Assembly: GCF_002201535.1 (NCBI RefSeq)
Contig: NZ_NIWW01000003.1
Span: forward strand, 1 to 64,000
Origin: Lacimicrobium sp. SS2-24
GTDB taxonomy: Bacteria > Pseudomonadota > Gammaproteobacteria > Enterobacterales > Alteromonadaceae
Direction of reading: 5' to 3'
Length of the DNA: 64,000 nucleotides
In this document: positions 1 through 9,519 of the stretch, in pieces
Position numbering within the stretch: position 1 is the first letter of the stretch
Layout: each line of letters begins with the position of its first letter
The notes under the pieces: generated by a model
Seen by the model: only the letters and a program-made list of their open reading frames with translations
What the model was told of the DNA's origin: nothing
Databases searched by the model: none
Translations under genes and position numbers: made by a program

Positions 1-45
1 ACACAAAGCAGACATTGATTAGCTGCGTTGAGAGTCGTGTTTACC

Positions 46-459
46 ATGAACCGTCAGTCACATTCAGCTATGCTGACGGGTATGGATACCAAACAAACCA
101 ATGAAACAGTGCGGGTTTTCTATGACGCGGCCTGCCCGGGCTGTGTCAAAGACCGGGCCTGGTATGAAAAACGTGTTGGTCAGGGTGAACAGCTTGAGTG
201 GGTAGATATTAATACCCACGAGCAGTCGCTTAAAGCCTGTGGCATCGACCCACAGCGGGCACTGCTTGAGCTGCATGTGCAGGATGAACAGGGGAACATC
301 CTCTCAGAAATACCGGCTTATCAGTTGCTGCTACGAAGATTGCCCGGGTATCGCTGGCTGGCCTGGATAATTGGTTTGCCCATTATCCGCCCAATACTCT
401 CATGGCTTTATCGGGTATGGGTGCGCCGACGCCTCAAACTCGAGGGCCGGTTGCCGTAG
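46..459 (+). CDS. DUF393 (DCC family) thiol-disulfide oxidoreductase-like protein
   Basis: Small protein of the DUF393/DCC family. The family signature is visible near the N-terminus as VFYDAACPGC, giving a D-x-x-C-x-x-C arrangement as in thioredoxin-like redox centres, followed by a short alpha/beta domain and a hydrophobic stretch (WLAWIIGLPIIRPILSWLYRVW) that ends in a basic tail. Start choice is uncertain: a TTG lies at 28 and ATGs at 46, 70 and 82. The start at 82 would leave only about 10 residues before the family core, which suits the usual 120-130 residue length. I see no partner genes; the downstream gene is convergent. The redox role is known for the family only by inference from the CxxC motif; the substrate is unknown. 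Confidence 0.75.
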   Translation: MNRQSHSAMLTGMDTKQTNETVRVFYDAACPGCVKDRAWYEKRVGQGEQLEWVDINTHEQSLKACGIDPQRALLELHVQDEQGNILSEIPAYQLLLRRLPGYRWLAWIIGLPIIRPILSWLYRVWVRRRLKLEGRLP

Positions 460-512
460 CATTCTGAGTAACCTAATTGAAGGTGCATTCCTATGATGCA
501 TGTGCTCTCGAA

Positions 513-1463
513 TCAGCCCTCTTCCATTTTCTGGCGCATCCGCTCCTGCGCCGCGACCACCAGCAAATCTGGCTGGAATTTGGAAATAAACTTGTTGCAG
601 CCTACTTTCTCCACCATCGCATTATTAAAGCTGCCACTGAGTGACGTGTTAAGAGTAATAAAAAGGTCGCTCATGCGCGGATCGGCGCGTACTTCGGCGG
701 TTAAACGGTAACCGTCCATTTCCGGCATTTCGGCATCGGTAAACATCATCAGGATCTCATCGGTAACCTTTTTACCCTCGTCCGCCCAGCTTTTAAGCAG
801 GTTAAGGGCCTGCAAGCCATCCCGACATTCCAGGATTTCCAGATCAAGCTGCTTTAAGGTATCGCGAATTTGTGCCCTGGCAGTGGAGGAGTCATCCACA
901 ATCAGTACCTTGTGCCCTCTAAGCCTCTCGGTCACCTCATCTTCAAGCAGTTCTTCTGAGATTTTCACGTCGTAGAAAATGATCTCCGCCAGCACTTTTT
1001 CTACGTCTACAATCTCAACGATTTCGCGTACACCATCTTCTTCGTGGTGAGTAATGGCAGTGAGATAATTATTGCGGCCGGCGCTGGAAGGCGGAGGCAG
1101 AATATCTCCCCAGGAGGTATTCACGATGTTCATCACTTCGCCAATTAAAAAGCCCTGCACCGAACGGTTATACTCGGTGATAATCACGTTCAGGTCGCAC
1201 TTATCGGGCTGACGCTTACGAATACCAATGGCCTGGGCCAGATCGATGACAGGAACCGACTTACCGCGGTAATTGGTCACACCGCGCAAATTGTGGTGGC
1301 TACCCGGCATCTTGTTCATATCCGGAACCGGGATCACTTCCTTAACTTTAAACACGTTGATCGCGAAGATTTGCCTGGAGCCAAGACGGAACATCAGCAA
1401 CTCCAGACGGTTCTCACCTACCAGTTTGGTGCGTTGGTCAACAGAGGCAAGTATTTTGGACAT
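513..1463 (-). CDS. cheV: Chemotaxis protein CheV (CheW-receiver fusion)
   Basis: CheV couples chemoreceptors to the CheA kinase and is itself phosphorylated during adaptation. The 316-residue protein has an N-terminal CheW-like domain (about residues 15-150, with LRGVTNYRGKSVPVIDL) and a C-terminal receiver domain (about 183-310). In the receiver, the acidic pair D190/D191 lies in LIVDDS, the phospho-acceptor is D243 in FTDAEMPEMDG, and the conserved lysine is K295 in FISKF. Length and order match CheV. A GGGGAG Shine-Dalgarno lies about nine bases upstream of the ATG. It stands alone, with no other chemotaxis genes in the window, which is common for cheV in gammaproteobacteria. Confidence 0.95.
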   Translation of the reverse strand: MSKILASVDQRTKLVGENRLELLMFRLGSRQIFAINVFKVKEVIPVPDMNKMPGSHHNLRGVTNYRGKSVPVIDLAQAIGIRKRQPDKCDLNVIITEYNRSVQGFLIGEVMNIVNTSWGDILPPPSSAGRNNYLTAITHHEEDGVREIVEIVDVEKVLAEIIFYDVKISEELLEDEVTERLRGHKVLIVDDSSTARAQIRDTLKQLDLEILECRDGLQALNLLKSWADEGKKVTDEILMMFTDAEMPEMDGYRLTAEVRADPRMSDLFITLNTSLSGSFNNAMVEKVGCNKFISKFQPDLLVVAAQERMRQKMEEG

Positions 1464-1540
1464 AGCTACAGCTCCCCACGATGCGTAAAGCTAGCATAGC
1501 AAATGCTTACCATTCTCTCATCCATATTGGTAAGACAAAA

Positions 1541-1567
1541 AAGCCAGTCAGAAAAACTGACTGGCTT
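1541..1567 (-). terminator. Rho-independent terminator of aceA
   Basis: Perfect 11-bp stem (1541-1551 with 1557-1567) around a 5-nt A/T loop. Read on the minus strand it is followed by a run of T residues, just past the aceA stop. Confidence 0.9.
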
Positions 1568-1591
1568 TGGGGTGTAAACCGCGTTCAGGGT

Positions 1592-3187
1592 TTAGCCAAA
1601 CTGGTTCATGGTGTTGTTTTCACCTGAGGCCTTCAGGGCCTGTTCGCCGCTGAAGTATTCTTTGTGATCATCACCCAGGTTAGAGCCCGCCATGTCCTGG
1701 TGTTTGACACAGGCCAGACCTTCGCGGATCTCACGGCGCTGCACACCTTCAACGTAAGCCAGCATCCCCTGGTCACCGAAGTACCCTTTAGCCAGATTGT
1801 CCGTAGACAAGGCTGCCGTGTGATAAGTTGGCAGAGTAATCAGGTGATGGAAGATACCCGCTTCTTTGGCCGCATCGGCCTGGAAGCTGCGGATCTTGGC
1901 ATCGGCTTCCTGTGCCAGCTCCGACAAGTCATATTCCACACTCATCAGGTTGGCCCGATCGTAGTTGCTCACATCTTTACCCTGCTCGCTCCAGGCATCA
2001 AAAATTTGCTGGCGGAAGCTCAGGGTCCAGTTAAATGACGGTGAGTTGTTGTATACCAGCTTGGCATTCGGCACGGCTTCACGAATGCGGTTAACCATAC
2101 CCGCAATCTGACCAATATGCGGTTTTTCGGTCTCAATCCACAGCAGATCCGCGCCGTTTTGCAAACTGGTAATGCAGTCCAGTACCACACGGTCTTCACC
2201 GCTACCGGCTTTAAACTTATACAGGCCATTGGGCAGACGCACGGGCTTCACCAGCTTGCCGCCGATCTTCATGGCCGTATCGCCCTCTGCCAGGTCTTCT
2301 ACCGAGTTAACCGGTGTGGTTTCTAAAAAGGCCGTGTACTGAGAAGCCAGATCGCCCGGCTCCTGCGACACCGGTACTTTTTGTGTCAGGCCAGCGCCCA
2401 GTGAATCGGTACGGGCCACAATCACCCCTTCGTCCACACCCAGTTCTAAGAAGGCATAACGTACGGCGTTGATCTTGGCCAGGAAGTCTTCATGAGGCAC
2501 GGTCACTTTACCGTCCTGGTGACCACACTGTTTGGCATCGGATACCTGGTTTTCAATCTGAATACAGCAGGCACCGGCTTCAATCATCTTCTTCGCCAGC
2601 AAGTAGGTGGCTTCTTCGTTACCAAAACCTGCGTCAATATCGGCAATAATCGGCACCACGTGGGTCTGATAGTTATCAATTTCTTTCTGAATGCCCTGGG
2701 CTTTGACCATATCGCCCTTTGCATTGGCATCATCCAGCGCGCCAAACAGATGGCCTAACTCACGGGCATCGGCCTGACGTAAAAAGGTATACAGCTCTTC
2801 AATCAAAGCCGGTACCGAGGTTTTTTCGTGCATAGACTGGTCGGGCAACGGACCGAATTCACTGCGCAGCGCGGCGATCATCCAGCCAGACAGGTAAAGG
2901 TAACGCTTATCGGTATTGCCATGGTGCTTTTTAATCGACAGCATTTTCTGCTGGCCAATAAAGCCGTGCCAGCATCCCAAAGACTGGGTATAGTTTGCCG
3001 GATTGGTATCGTACTCGGCCATGTCACGGCGCATGATGCCTGCGGTGTAGCGGGCAATGTCCAGACCGGTCTTGAAGCGATTCTGAGTTTTCATTCGCGC
3101 AGCGTACTCAGGGTTGATCGCGTTCCAGCTCTGACGCTCTTTGAGTAATTGTCTGAACTGTTCGATATCCTGCTGATAAGTTGACAT
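1592..3187 (-). CDS. aceA: Isocitrate lyase (long form)
   Basis: Cleaves isocitrate to glyoxylate and succinate, the first step of the glyoxylate shunt in the cytoplasm. At 531 residues it is the long-form enzyme of Pseudomonas and Alteromonadales rather than the 434-residue E. coli type. The catalytic signature is K219-Q-C221-G-H223 (KQCGH, E. coli KKCGH). The substrate/Mg region reads IIADIDAGFGNEEAT before it, and WIETEKPH and NNSPSFNWT follow. The start has a GGAG Shine-Dalgarno. It faces away from a LysR regulator across a 171-bp gap, and the malate synthase gene lies about 2 kb away on the other strand, so both shunt enzymes are local but not co-transcribed. Confidence 0.97.
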   Translation of the reverse strand: MSTYQQDIEQFRQLLKERQSWNAINPEYAARMKTQNRFKTGLDIARYTAGIMRRDMAEYDTNPANYTQSLGCWHGFIGQQKMLSIKKHHGNTDKRYLYLSGWMIAALRSEFGPLPDQSMHEKTSVPALIEELYTFLRQADARELGHLFGALDDANAKGDMVKAQGIQKEIDNYQTHVVPIIADIDAGFGNEEATYLLAKKMIEAGACCIQIENQVSDAKQCGHQDGKVTVPHEDFLAKINAVRYAFLELGVDEGVIVARTDSLGAGLTQKVPVSQEPGDLASQYTAFLETTPVNSVEDLAEGDTAMKIGGKLVKPVRLPNGLYKFKAGSGEDRVVLDCITSLQNGADLLWIETEKPHIGQIAGMVNRIREAVPNAKLVYNNSPSFNWTLSFRQQIFDAWSEQGKDVSNYDRANLMSVEYDLSELAQEADAKIRSFQADAAKEAGIFHHLITLPTYHTAALSTDNLAKGYFGDQGMLAYVEGVQRREIREGLACVKHQDMAGSNLGDDHKEYFSGEQALKASGENNTMNQFG

Positions 3188-3358
3188 AGGGTTTCTCCGG
3201 TATTTAACGCCGCTGGCGTATTGCTTTCAAACTTGTTGTGTAATCAGATTTCTAACTGACCAGGGCTCACAGGCCACTGGCGAATCTGTTGCTGACAAGC
3301 ATAGCCAGACACCCTATAATTCAACCAATTTATAAAATTCATACTCGGTATTTTATTT

Positions 3359-4297
3359 GTGAATATATCTAAGATGGACCTGAATTTACTGGTGTACTTT
3401 GACGTACTGATGCGCGAGCGCAGCGTAACCAAAGCGGCAAACCAGCTCAGTATTACTCAGCCCGCCATGAGTAATGGCCTCAAACGTCTGCGCGATCTGC
3501 TAGCAGACCCGATACTGGTGCGCACCAGTGATGGCATGACGCCAACCCAACGTGCGTTGCAATTGCAGCCTGTGGTCAGAGACGCCCTCTCCAGCCTTGA
3601 GTCGGCTATTCAGCCGCAGACTGAATTTGACCCCGCCACGTCGGAACGCACCTTCAGGATCATGGCCAGCGACTATGCGGAATCGACCCTGCTGCTGGAA
3701 GTGGTGCGCCAGCTGAATCAAAAAGCCCCCGGCATCACCCTGGATGTGATCACCCCGAGCGACGTGACCTTTCATGATGTGGAGCACGGTAAGGTAGATA
3801 TGGCCATAAACCGCTTCGAGGAACTACCCCTGTCTTTTCACCAGAAGGTGCTGTGGTACGACACCTTCTCCTGTGTGGTGAACAAGCTCAATCCGGTGGT
3901 AAAAAACTTCACTCTGGAAAAATACTTATCCGCGCAGCATATCTGGGTCAGTAAGACCGGTTTTGGTGTGGGCGTGGGCATTGACCCCAATGAGGTGCAA
4001 AAACTTGGATGGGTGGATCTGGAACTATCAAAAATCGGTAAGAAGCGCCGTATTCGTGTGTTTACCCGCCACTATCATGTGGCCTTACAACTGGCGCGTG
4101 AACAGAACCTGGTGGCGACCCTGCCTACCCGCGCCGCAAGCATTCACAAAGACGATCCCAATATGGTGATCCTGGAGCCGCCTTTCGATATTCCGCCCAT
4201 CGCCCTGAAAATGGCCTGGAGCGCCTTATTGCAACATGACGCCGGGCATATCTGGCTGCGCCGTTTAATTATTGAGATAGCCAAAGAGCAGGCTTAG
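3359..4297 (+). CDS. LysR-family transcriptional regulator, divergent from aceA
   Basis: 312-residue LysR-type regulator. The N-terminal winged HTH is clear (VLMRERSVTKAANQLSITQPAMSNGLKRLR), and the effector domain fills the rest (about residues 95-305). The start is the GTG at 3359; an ATG at 3374 (MDLNLL) is a plausible alternative because many family members begin DLNLL. The wing sequence ILVRTSDGMTPTQRA places it in the NodD/PcpR-like branch. Being divergent from aceA and sharing a 171-bp A/T-rich intergenic region, it most likely controls the glyoxylate shunt; that is inference from position. Its 3' end overlaps the next convergent gene by 4 bp. Confidence 0.9.
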   Translation: MNISKMDLNLLVYFDVLMRERSVTKAANQLSITQPAMSNGLKRLRDLLADPILVRTSDGMTPTQRALQLQPVVRDALSSLESAIQPQTEFDPATSERTFRIMASDYAESTLLLEVVRQLNQKAPGITLDVITPSDVTFHDVEHGKVDMAINRFEELPLSFHQKVLWYDTFSCVVNKLNPVVKNFTLEKYLSAQHIWVSKTGFGVGVGIDPNEVQKLGWVDLELSKIGKKRRIRVFTRHYHVALQLAREQNLVATLPTRAASIHKDDPNMVILEPPFDIPPIALKMAWSALLQHDAGHIWLRRLIIEIAKEQA

Positions 4298-5058
4298 TCT
4301 AGCCTGTTGATATCGTAAAACCAATTAAACAGCAGGTATCCCCGATCCTCTGGGTTACTGCCTACCGACCCAAGATGTGGCGTCAAGCCAAATTCATGCT
4401 CCTTATATTGACTACGTTCGATTGCTTCCGCCAAATCCCAGCGAGGGGCATCGTTACGCTGAAGGAAGGTCAGCATACAGCGCGTGTCACGGCAGAGGAC
4501 AGAATAGCTTTCGATATCATAGGATGCTGCAAATGGCGCAAAATAAGCCTGAATCCGGGCTTCCAGCTCACCTAACCTGGGGTGTTCAGAGGAAAATAGC
4601 TTATGCACCTCCCGCGCAAGGTTGTCAGGCACCCCTTCAGGGAGTTGTTTCAGCCAGTTTATGATGGGCTCTGGCCAGTACTCTAGCGCTGCCTTTAAGT
4701 CGATCTGTTCACGCTCTGATGACGCTTCATCCTCTAAATCGAAAGTCGGCGCGTCCGCCTCATCATCTGCTCCAGGTTCAGACGCATGAGTCAGGCTGGT
4801 TTCGTTAGATGACATTGGCTGGTGCTTCGTCATCATTGCCTGAGAAAGATCATTGTTAAGGGTATTTTGCGCGGGCACTTGCGGCTTTTCCTGATCTGCA
4901 CTTATCAGGGCAAAGGGATTATCTGTGTTTGCGGTGGGTATTGTGCCGCCTTGATCTGATGGGCGTTCAGTCGGTGTATCGGCATCAGGTGATGGCTGTT
5001 GCTGAGTAAGGAACCAAAGTCCTGTTAACATGCACGCTACCACAAACATCCATTTCAT
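4294..5058 (-). CDS. Hypothetical secreted or membrane-anchored protein
   Basis: 254 residues, family not recognised. The N-terminus is a single hydrophobic segment (MKWMFVVACMLTGLWFLTQ) that could be an uncleaved anchor or signal peptide. A low-complexity, Pro/Asp/Glu-rich linker follows (about residues 20-115), then a compact C-terminal domain (about 120-254) containing two cysteines in VLCRDTRCMLTF that could form a disulfide in the periplasm. It is monocistronic and convergent with the LysR gene by a 4-bp overlap. Confidence 0.75.
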   Translation of the reverse strand: MKWMFVVACMLTGLWFLTQQQPSPDADTPTERPSDQGGTIPTANTDNPFALISADQEKPQVPAQNTLNNDLSQAMMTKHQPMSSNETSLTHASEPGADDEADAPTFDLEDEASSEREQIDLKAALEYWPEPIINWLKQLPEGVPDNLAREVHKLFSSEHPRLGELEARIQAYFAPFAASYDIESYSVLCRDTRCMLTFLQRNDAPRWDLAEAIERSQYKEHEFGLTPHLGSVGSNPEDRGYLLFNWFYDINRLD

Positions 5059-5267
5059 GATTTATCTCAGTATACTGATGCCGGTAGCTGAAAGTTAAAC
5101 ATGCTGCGGTTTGTCGGGCAAGTGGCAGCCACTATAAGCAGTATGAATATCGAAGATAGACTTCATAAACTCAACAAAAGGCACTCGGGTGTCTAGACTG
5201 GCTGGACCAGATAGAAAAATACCCGGCTGTATCAGTGATTCGGCCCGCGTAACAAGAGGATGCCCCT

Positions 5268-7439
5268 ATGCCAGCAAGAATTGAAAAAGGCCAGCTCAGT
5301 ATCGACGCCAGACTGTATGAATTTATCGACCAACAGGCGCTGCCCGGTACCCATGTTGACAAAGAAAGTTTCTGGCAGGGATTTGAAGCGATTTGTGCCG
5401 ATTTGATTCCCGTCAATCAACAGTTACTGGAAAAACGCGAAAGCCTGCAACAGCAGATTGACGACTATCACCATCAACACAAACAGATTGAACCGGCCCA
5501 TTATAAGGCGTTTTTGCAGGAAATTGGTTATCTGCAACCTCAGCCTCAAGACAGCACTATTAGCACCACGGATGTGGATGCTGAAATGGCGACCATGGCC
5601 GGGCCGCAACTGGTGGTGCCCATCAATAATGCCCGTTATGCCCTGAATGCTGCCAATGCGCGCTGGGGCAGCCTGTACGATGCCGCCTATGGCACCGATG
5701 TGATCCCACAAAGTGATGGTGCCGAAAAAGGCGGTGCCTATAATCCGGTGCGTGGTCAGAAAGTGATTGAATGGGCGCGCAAGTGGCTGGACACCATCGC
5801 GCCTCTGAACCAGGGTTCACATCAACAGGCGGTCGCTTATGATATTCGCAGCGGCCAGTTGCAGGTGAAAATGCAAGACGGCGGTATCAGTAACCTGAAA
5901 GAGCCCGCCACCTATGTGGGCTATCGTGGGCATATCAGCCAGCCTGCGGCGATTTTACTGCAACATCACCAATTACACGCTGAAATCCAGTTTGATAAAG
6001 AGCACCCCATCGGCAAAACCGACCCGGCGGCCATCAAAGACATACTGCTTGAGTCAGCACTCACTACTATCATGGACTGCGAAGATTCAGTGGCGGCTGT
6101 CGATGGCGAAGATAAAACCCTGGTGTATAAGAACTGGCTGGGGCTGATGCGCGGCGATCTGACCACCGAAGTCGATAAAGGCGGCGAGACCCGTATCCGC
6201 GGCATGCACCCAGACAGAGAATATATCCGCTCAACCGGGGATCGCATCAGTCTGCCCGGACGCAGCCTGATGCTGGTGCGCAATGTGGGCCACCTGATGA
6301 CCAACAGTGCCATCTTGTTCAAGGGGCAGGAAATCCCCGAGGGGATTATGGATGGGGTTATTACCAGCCTGATTGCCAAACATGATCTGCTCAGCTTAGG
6401 ACGCTATAAAAACAGTCGCACAGGCAGCGTTTACATCGTTAAGCCTAAGATGCACGGCCCGGAAGAAGTGGCCTTTACCAATAACCTTTTTGCACGGGTT
6501 GAAGAGTTACTGGGACTCAAAGCCAATACCCTTAAAATGGGTATTATGGATGAAGAAAGACGCACCAGTGTCAATCTTAAAGCCTGCATTGCCGAGGCCC
6601 GCGAGCGGGTTATCTTTATCAACACCGGCTTTTTAGACAGAACCGGCGATGAAATTCATACCAGTATGCTGGCCGGCGCCTTTGCGCCAAAAGCAGAACT
6701 CAAAGCAATGCCCTGGATCCAGGCCTACGAGAAAGCCAATGTGGCGGCCGGGCTGGTGTCCGGATTATCGGGCAAGGCACAAATCGGTAAAGGCATGTGG
6801 CCTATCCCTGACCATATGGCCGATATGATGAAAACCAAAATTGGCCACCCCGAAGCAGGCGCCAACACCGCTTGGGTGCCCTCACCCACTGCGGCCACGT
6901 TGCATGCGCTGCATTATCATCAGTGTGACGTGTTTGCCCGCCAGAAAACACTCGCGGCAGAGCCCTTTGAAGGCCTGGATGAGATCTTACAGATCCCACT
7001 GATGCCGCAAACCATGGAGTTAAGTGCCGAGCAGATCCAACAGGAACTGGACAACAATGTACAGGGGATCCTCGGTTACGTGGTGCGCTGGGTACATCAG
7101 GGCATAGGCTGCTCGAAAGTGCCTGACATCAACAATGTGGGCCTGATGGAAGACAGAGCCACCCTGCGCATCTCCAGTCAGCATATTGCCAACTGGCTCA
7201 AGCATGGCATTCTCACCGAAGATCAGGTGCAGGTGTCATTGGAAAAAATGGCAAGACTGGTGGATAAGCAAAATGAAGGCGATCCCGACTACATTGCTAT
7301 GACGCCGGATACCAGCAACGCCATTGCCTTTCAGGCCGCTGCTGAGCTGATTTTCAAAGGCTGTGAGCAGCCAAGCGGGTATACCGAACCGGTGTTGCAT
7401 AAGAAACGCCTAGAGATGAAGCAGCGTTTGGCCGGTTAA
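5268..7439 (+). CDS. glcB: Malate synthase G
   Basis: Condenses glyoxylate with acetyl-CoA to malate, completing the glyoxylate shunt. The length of 723 residues is that of monomeric isoform G, not the ~530-residue A form. Characteristic blocks are present: [18 protein letters not shown] (acidic, Mg-binding), LMRGDL, the insertion typical of isoform G between residues about 130 and 260, [19 protein letters not shown], and HQCDV in the C-terminal half. A strong Shine-Dalgarno (AGAGGA) lies seven bases before the ATG. It functions with aceA; no glycolate oxidase genes are nearby. Confidence 0.97.
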   Translation: MPARIEKGQLSIDARLYEFIDQQALPGTHVDKESFWQGFEAICADLIPVNQQLLEKRESLQQQIDDYHHQHKQIEPAHYKAFLQEIGYLQPQPQDSTISTTDVDAEMATMAGPQLVVPINNARYALNAANARWGSLYDAAYGTDVIPQSDGAEKGGAYNPVRGQKVIEWARKWLDTIAPLNQGSHQQAVAYDIRSGQLQVKMQDGGISNLKEPATYVGYRGHISQPAAILLQHHQLHAEIQFDKEHPIGKTDPAAIKDILLESALTTIMDCEDSVAAVDGEDKTLVYKNWLGLMRGDLTTEVDKGGETRIRGMHPDREYIRSTGDRISLPGRSLMLVRNVGHLMTNSAILFKGQEIPEGIMDGVITSLIAKHDLLSLGRYKNSRTGSVYIVKPKMHGPEEVAFTNNLFARVEELLGLKANTLKMGIMDEERRTSVNLKACIAEARERVIFINTGFLDRTGDEIHTSMLAGAFAPKAELKAMPWIQAYEKANVAAGLVSGLSGKAQIGKGMWPIPDHMADMMKTKIGHPEAGANTAWVPSPTAATLHALHYHQCDVFARQKTLAAEPFEGLDEILQIPLMPQTMELSAEQIQQELDNNVQGILGYVVRWVHQGIGCSKVPDINNVGLMEDRATLRISSQHIANWLKHGILTEDQVQVSLEKMARLVDKQNEGDPDYIAMTPDTSNAIAFQAAAELIFKGCEQPSGYTEPVLHKKRLEMKQRLAG

Positions 7440-7445
7440 CACCAA

Positions 7446-7480
7446 AAGACACCGCAGTATTATGGTTGCTGCGGTGTCTT
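7446..7480 (+). terminator. Terminator of glcB
   Basis: 12-bp perfect stem (7446-7457 with 7469-7480) right after the glcB stop, followed by a short pyrimidine/T-rich stretch. Confidence 0.8.
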
Positions 7481-7723
7481 TCCCGTTTTCGGGGATTGTT
7501 GCAGGCTCCACTTTCTGCTACATACCATGAAATGGCAAGGCCGAAACGGTCAATGCGCGCACTGCCAATATCGAATCTTCAATTGTTGCTTATGCTATGC
7601 CCAGCACTGACTGAATCTTTCAATAATTTGATTTGTTACACCATTTTATGAACGTGAATGGAGCCATCAATAGTACTGAGTCTTCGCCTACCATATACTG
7701 AGCATTGGGACGATAAACTGGTT

Positions 7724-8155
7724 TTATTTGACCACTAACACAGGGCAATCCGCTTTATTGACAATCGCTTCTGCAACACTTTCATGCAAGAAATGAGACA
7801 GGCCTGTTCTTCCATGGCTGGCAATAACTACCATACCAATGTCACCACTGTTGGCCTCGGACAAAATCTCTTCTATGGCATCACCGCGTCGAATAACTGT
7901 TTCAACCTCTAAATTAGTATTCAGCTGACCTAATAACTCGTGCATTTTATCCGCTGCAGCCTCCTCCATATTTTTAGCTAACTCTTCAGGCGTTATCGAA
8001 AGAATCATATAATTCTCATTACCCAAAGGCTGATCTACAACATGTAAAATACGAATGCCCACTTGATACAAGTTCGCCATTTCAATGGCATATCGCAAAG
8101 CATGTGACGCAGTATCAGAAAAATCCGTCGGCCATAAAATATTACGTGTTCGCAT
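7724..8155 (-). CDS. Universal stress protein (UspA family)
   Basis: Single-domain 143-residue Usp. It has the beta1 strand ILWPTDFSD at the N-terminus and the nucleotide-binding region VVIASHGRTGLSHFLHESVAEAIV near the C-terminus, ending in CPVLVVK. In the ATP-binding Usp consensus G-2x-G-9x-G(S/T) the last glycine-serine appears as Glu-Ser, so nucleotide binding may be altered. A GGAG Shine-Dalgarno sits about nine bases before the ATG. An FNR/CRP-type operator with a matching -10 lies upstream, suggesting induction on oxygen or carbon limitation. The gene stands alone. Confidence 0.92.
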   Translation of the reverse strand: MRTRNILWPTDFSDTASHALRYAIEMANLYQVGIRILHVVDQPLGNENYMILSITPEELAKNMEEAAADKMHELLGQLNTNLEVETVIRRGDAIEEILSEANSGDIGMVVIASHGRTGLSHFLHESVAEAIVNKADCPVLVVK

Positions 8156-8490
8156 TTTGTCTTACTCCACAAGGTAAAGTATGTTTTTGCAATGACATTG
8201 CCCGCCTCACCTGAACAAACCCAGCTCAATCTCAGCAGGTTAAGCATAGTCAGTATCAGAATGTAGTTTAGTGATCATAATCAAATTTACACCAATCTCA
8301 TCGTCTACAAGTCATCAAGAGGGGCAGAATCGTTGATGCTAAATTGGCTACCCACTCATACAACTCTCCCCAACCAAACTTCTCAGCCAATGTCCGCTAC
8401 TCGCTCCATGCTTCCTGTCAGGTAAGGTCTGATAATTCAGGGAAGGAGTCGGTTTCGGATAACGTGTATACGATTGCATAAGCTTTTGGA
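8156..8490. other. Intergenic region between uspA-like gene and AraC gene
   Basis: 335 bp without a supportable gene. The left part carries the promoter and FNR/CRP-like site of the Usp gene (8243-8284). The right part lies downstream of the minus-strand AraC gene, and I saw no clear hairpin terminator or ORF with a ribosome binding site in it. Confidence 0.6.
8243..8284 (-). promoter_or_regulatory. FNR/CRP-type promoter of the universal stress gene
   Basis: The dyad 8271-8284 reads, on the minus strand, TTGAT-N4-ATCAC: nine of ten positions of the FNR consensus TTGAT-N4-ATCAA. It also matches CRP half-sites 4/5 and 4/5. A -10-like TATGCT lies at 8248-8243. The centre-to-centre distance of 32 bp puts the dyad at about -41.5, the class II activator position. 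The transcript would start near 8236, leaving an ~80-nt leader. Confidence 0.6.
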
Positions 8491-9519
8491 TTAACCCGGT
8501 GACAGCGCACGTAGCTGGCTGGGTGTGAGCCCAGTCCAACGTTTACAGGCACGGCGAAAATTAGGGATGTCATTGAATGCCAGTTTCTGTGCAACGGTCT
8601 CATTGTTGAGGCCTTTGACAGTGAGCAGGTACAGGGCTTGTTGCATATTGACGCGGTCCTGAAGCTGGGAAAAACTGACCTGATGCTCTTTCAGTCGGCG
8701 TTTCATGGTTGCGGGGCTCATGCCCAGAGAGCGTGCGACGTCCTGCAAACCGCTGTGTTGTTGCTGGCGCAGACATGCGCTTACTGCATCGATCAGGGTG
8801 TGCTGCATATCGGTTGCCGTAACCTGACGCAGCGCAAGCTGCTGGCGCAGTGCACTGGCCCGGGGTAGCGGATGTGACAGCCAGGCTTCCTGAAAACGGA
8901 TACACAATGCCGGCCGGTTGAAACTGAGCTTCAATCCCAAATGCTCTTCATACTCCTGAATATGCCGGGGTCTGGGGAACGGAAACTCAAAGTACAGCGG
9001 TAGTCGCTGCCCCAGTAAATGGCGACTGGCCGAAACCAGCAAGCAGCAGTACAGTTCTGCCACAAACTGGTACTGGTGTTGCTCCAGTCCTACCGCGTCA
9101 CTGAGCAACAGGTAACTGAAACCTTGATGGCGATAGCGATAAGCACTTAGCAGCGGGGCGAGCTGCAAACGAAATCGACTGAGTAAGCGCAAGGCCTGCG
9201 ACAGATTGCGACTGTAGGCGACAGCACTGGCTTCAGCACTCTGATCCGGAAACAGCCGATGTCCTAACTGGAAGGCTGCATCATGACCCGGCATCAGTCT
9301 TTGAAACTGGCTGAGCAGCCGAATCAACTGTGACAGGCTAAGGTGGCAATCCGGCTGTAACAGATCTTCCCGAAAAACCCCTGTGCCGCGTAACAGTTTG
9401 TGTTGATTCACCTGTCGCTGAGCCGCCAGATCCACCAGGCAAGCTGGCAAGCCACTGGCGTGAATAAATTTATCGTCCCGCGTAACATAGGGTCGCACGT
9501 GGAGACTCCTGGCTGACAT
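8491..9519 (-). CDS. AraC-family transcriptional regulator
   Basis: 342-residue regulator with an N-terminal 'arabinose-binding' type domain (about residues 20-210) and a C-terminal double HTH (about 235-340: DVARSLGMSPATMKRRL, then NETVAQKLAFNDIPNFRRACKRWTG). This architecture is that of OruR/ArgR-like AraC proteins that respond to small metabolites. The reading frame overlaps the upstream GGDEF gene by 50 bp. A GTG at 9498 preceded by AGGAG at seven bases is probably the real start, which would reduce the overlap to 29 bp. The overlap implies co-transcription with the GGDEF gene and therefore shared Pho-type control; the ligand is unknown. Confidence 0.88.
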   Translation of the reverse strand: MSARSLHVRPYVTRDDKFIHASGLPACLVDLAAQRQVNQHKLLRGTGVFREDLLQPDCHLSLSQLIRLLSQFQRLMPGHDAAFQLGHRLFPDQSAEASAVAYSRNLSQALRLLSRFRLQLAPLLSAYRYRHQGFSYLLLSDAVGLEQHQYQFVAELYCCLLVSASRHLLGQRLPLYFEFPFPRPRHIQEYEEHLGLKLSFNRPALCIRFQEAWLSHPLPRASALRQQLALRQVTATDMQHTLIDAVSACLRQQQHSGLQDVARSLGMSPATMKRRLKEHQVSFSQLQDRVNMQQALYLLTVKGLNNETVAQKLAFNDIPNFRRACKRWTGLTPSQLRALSPG

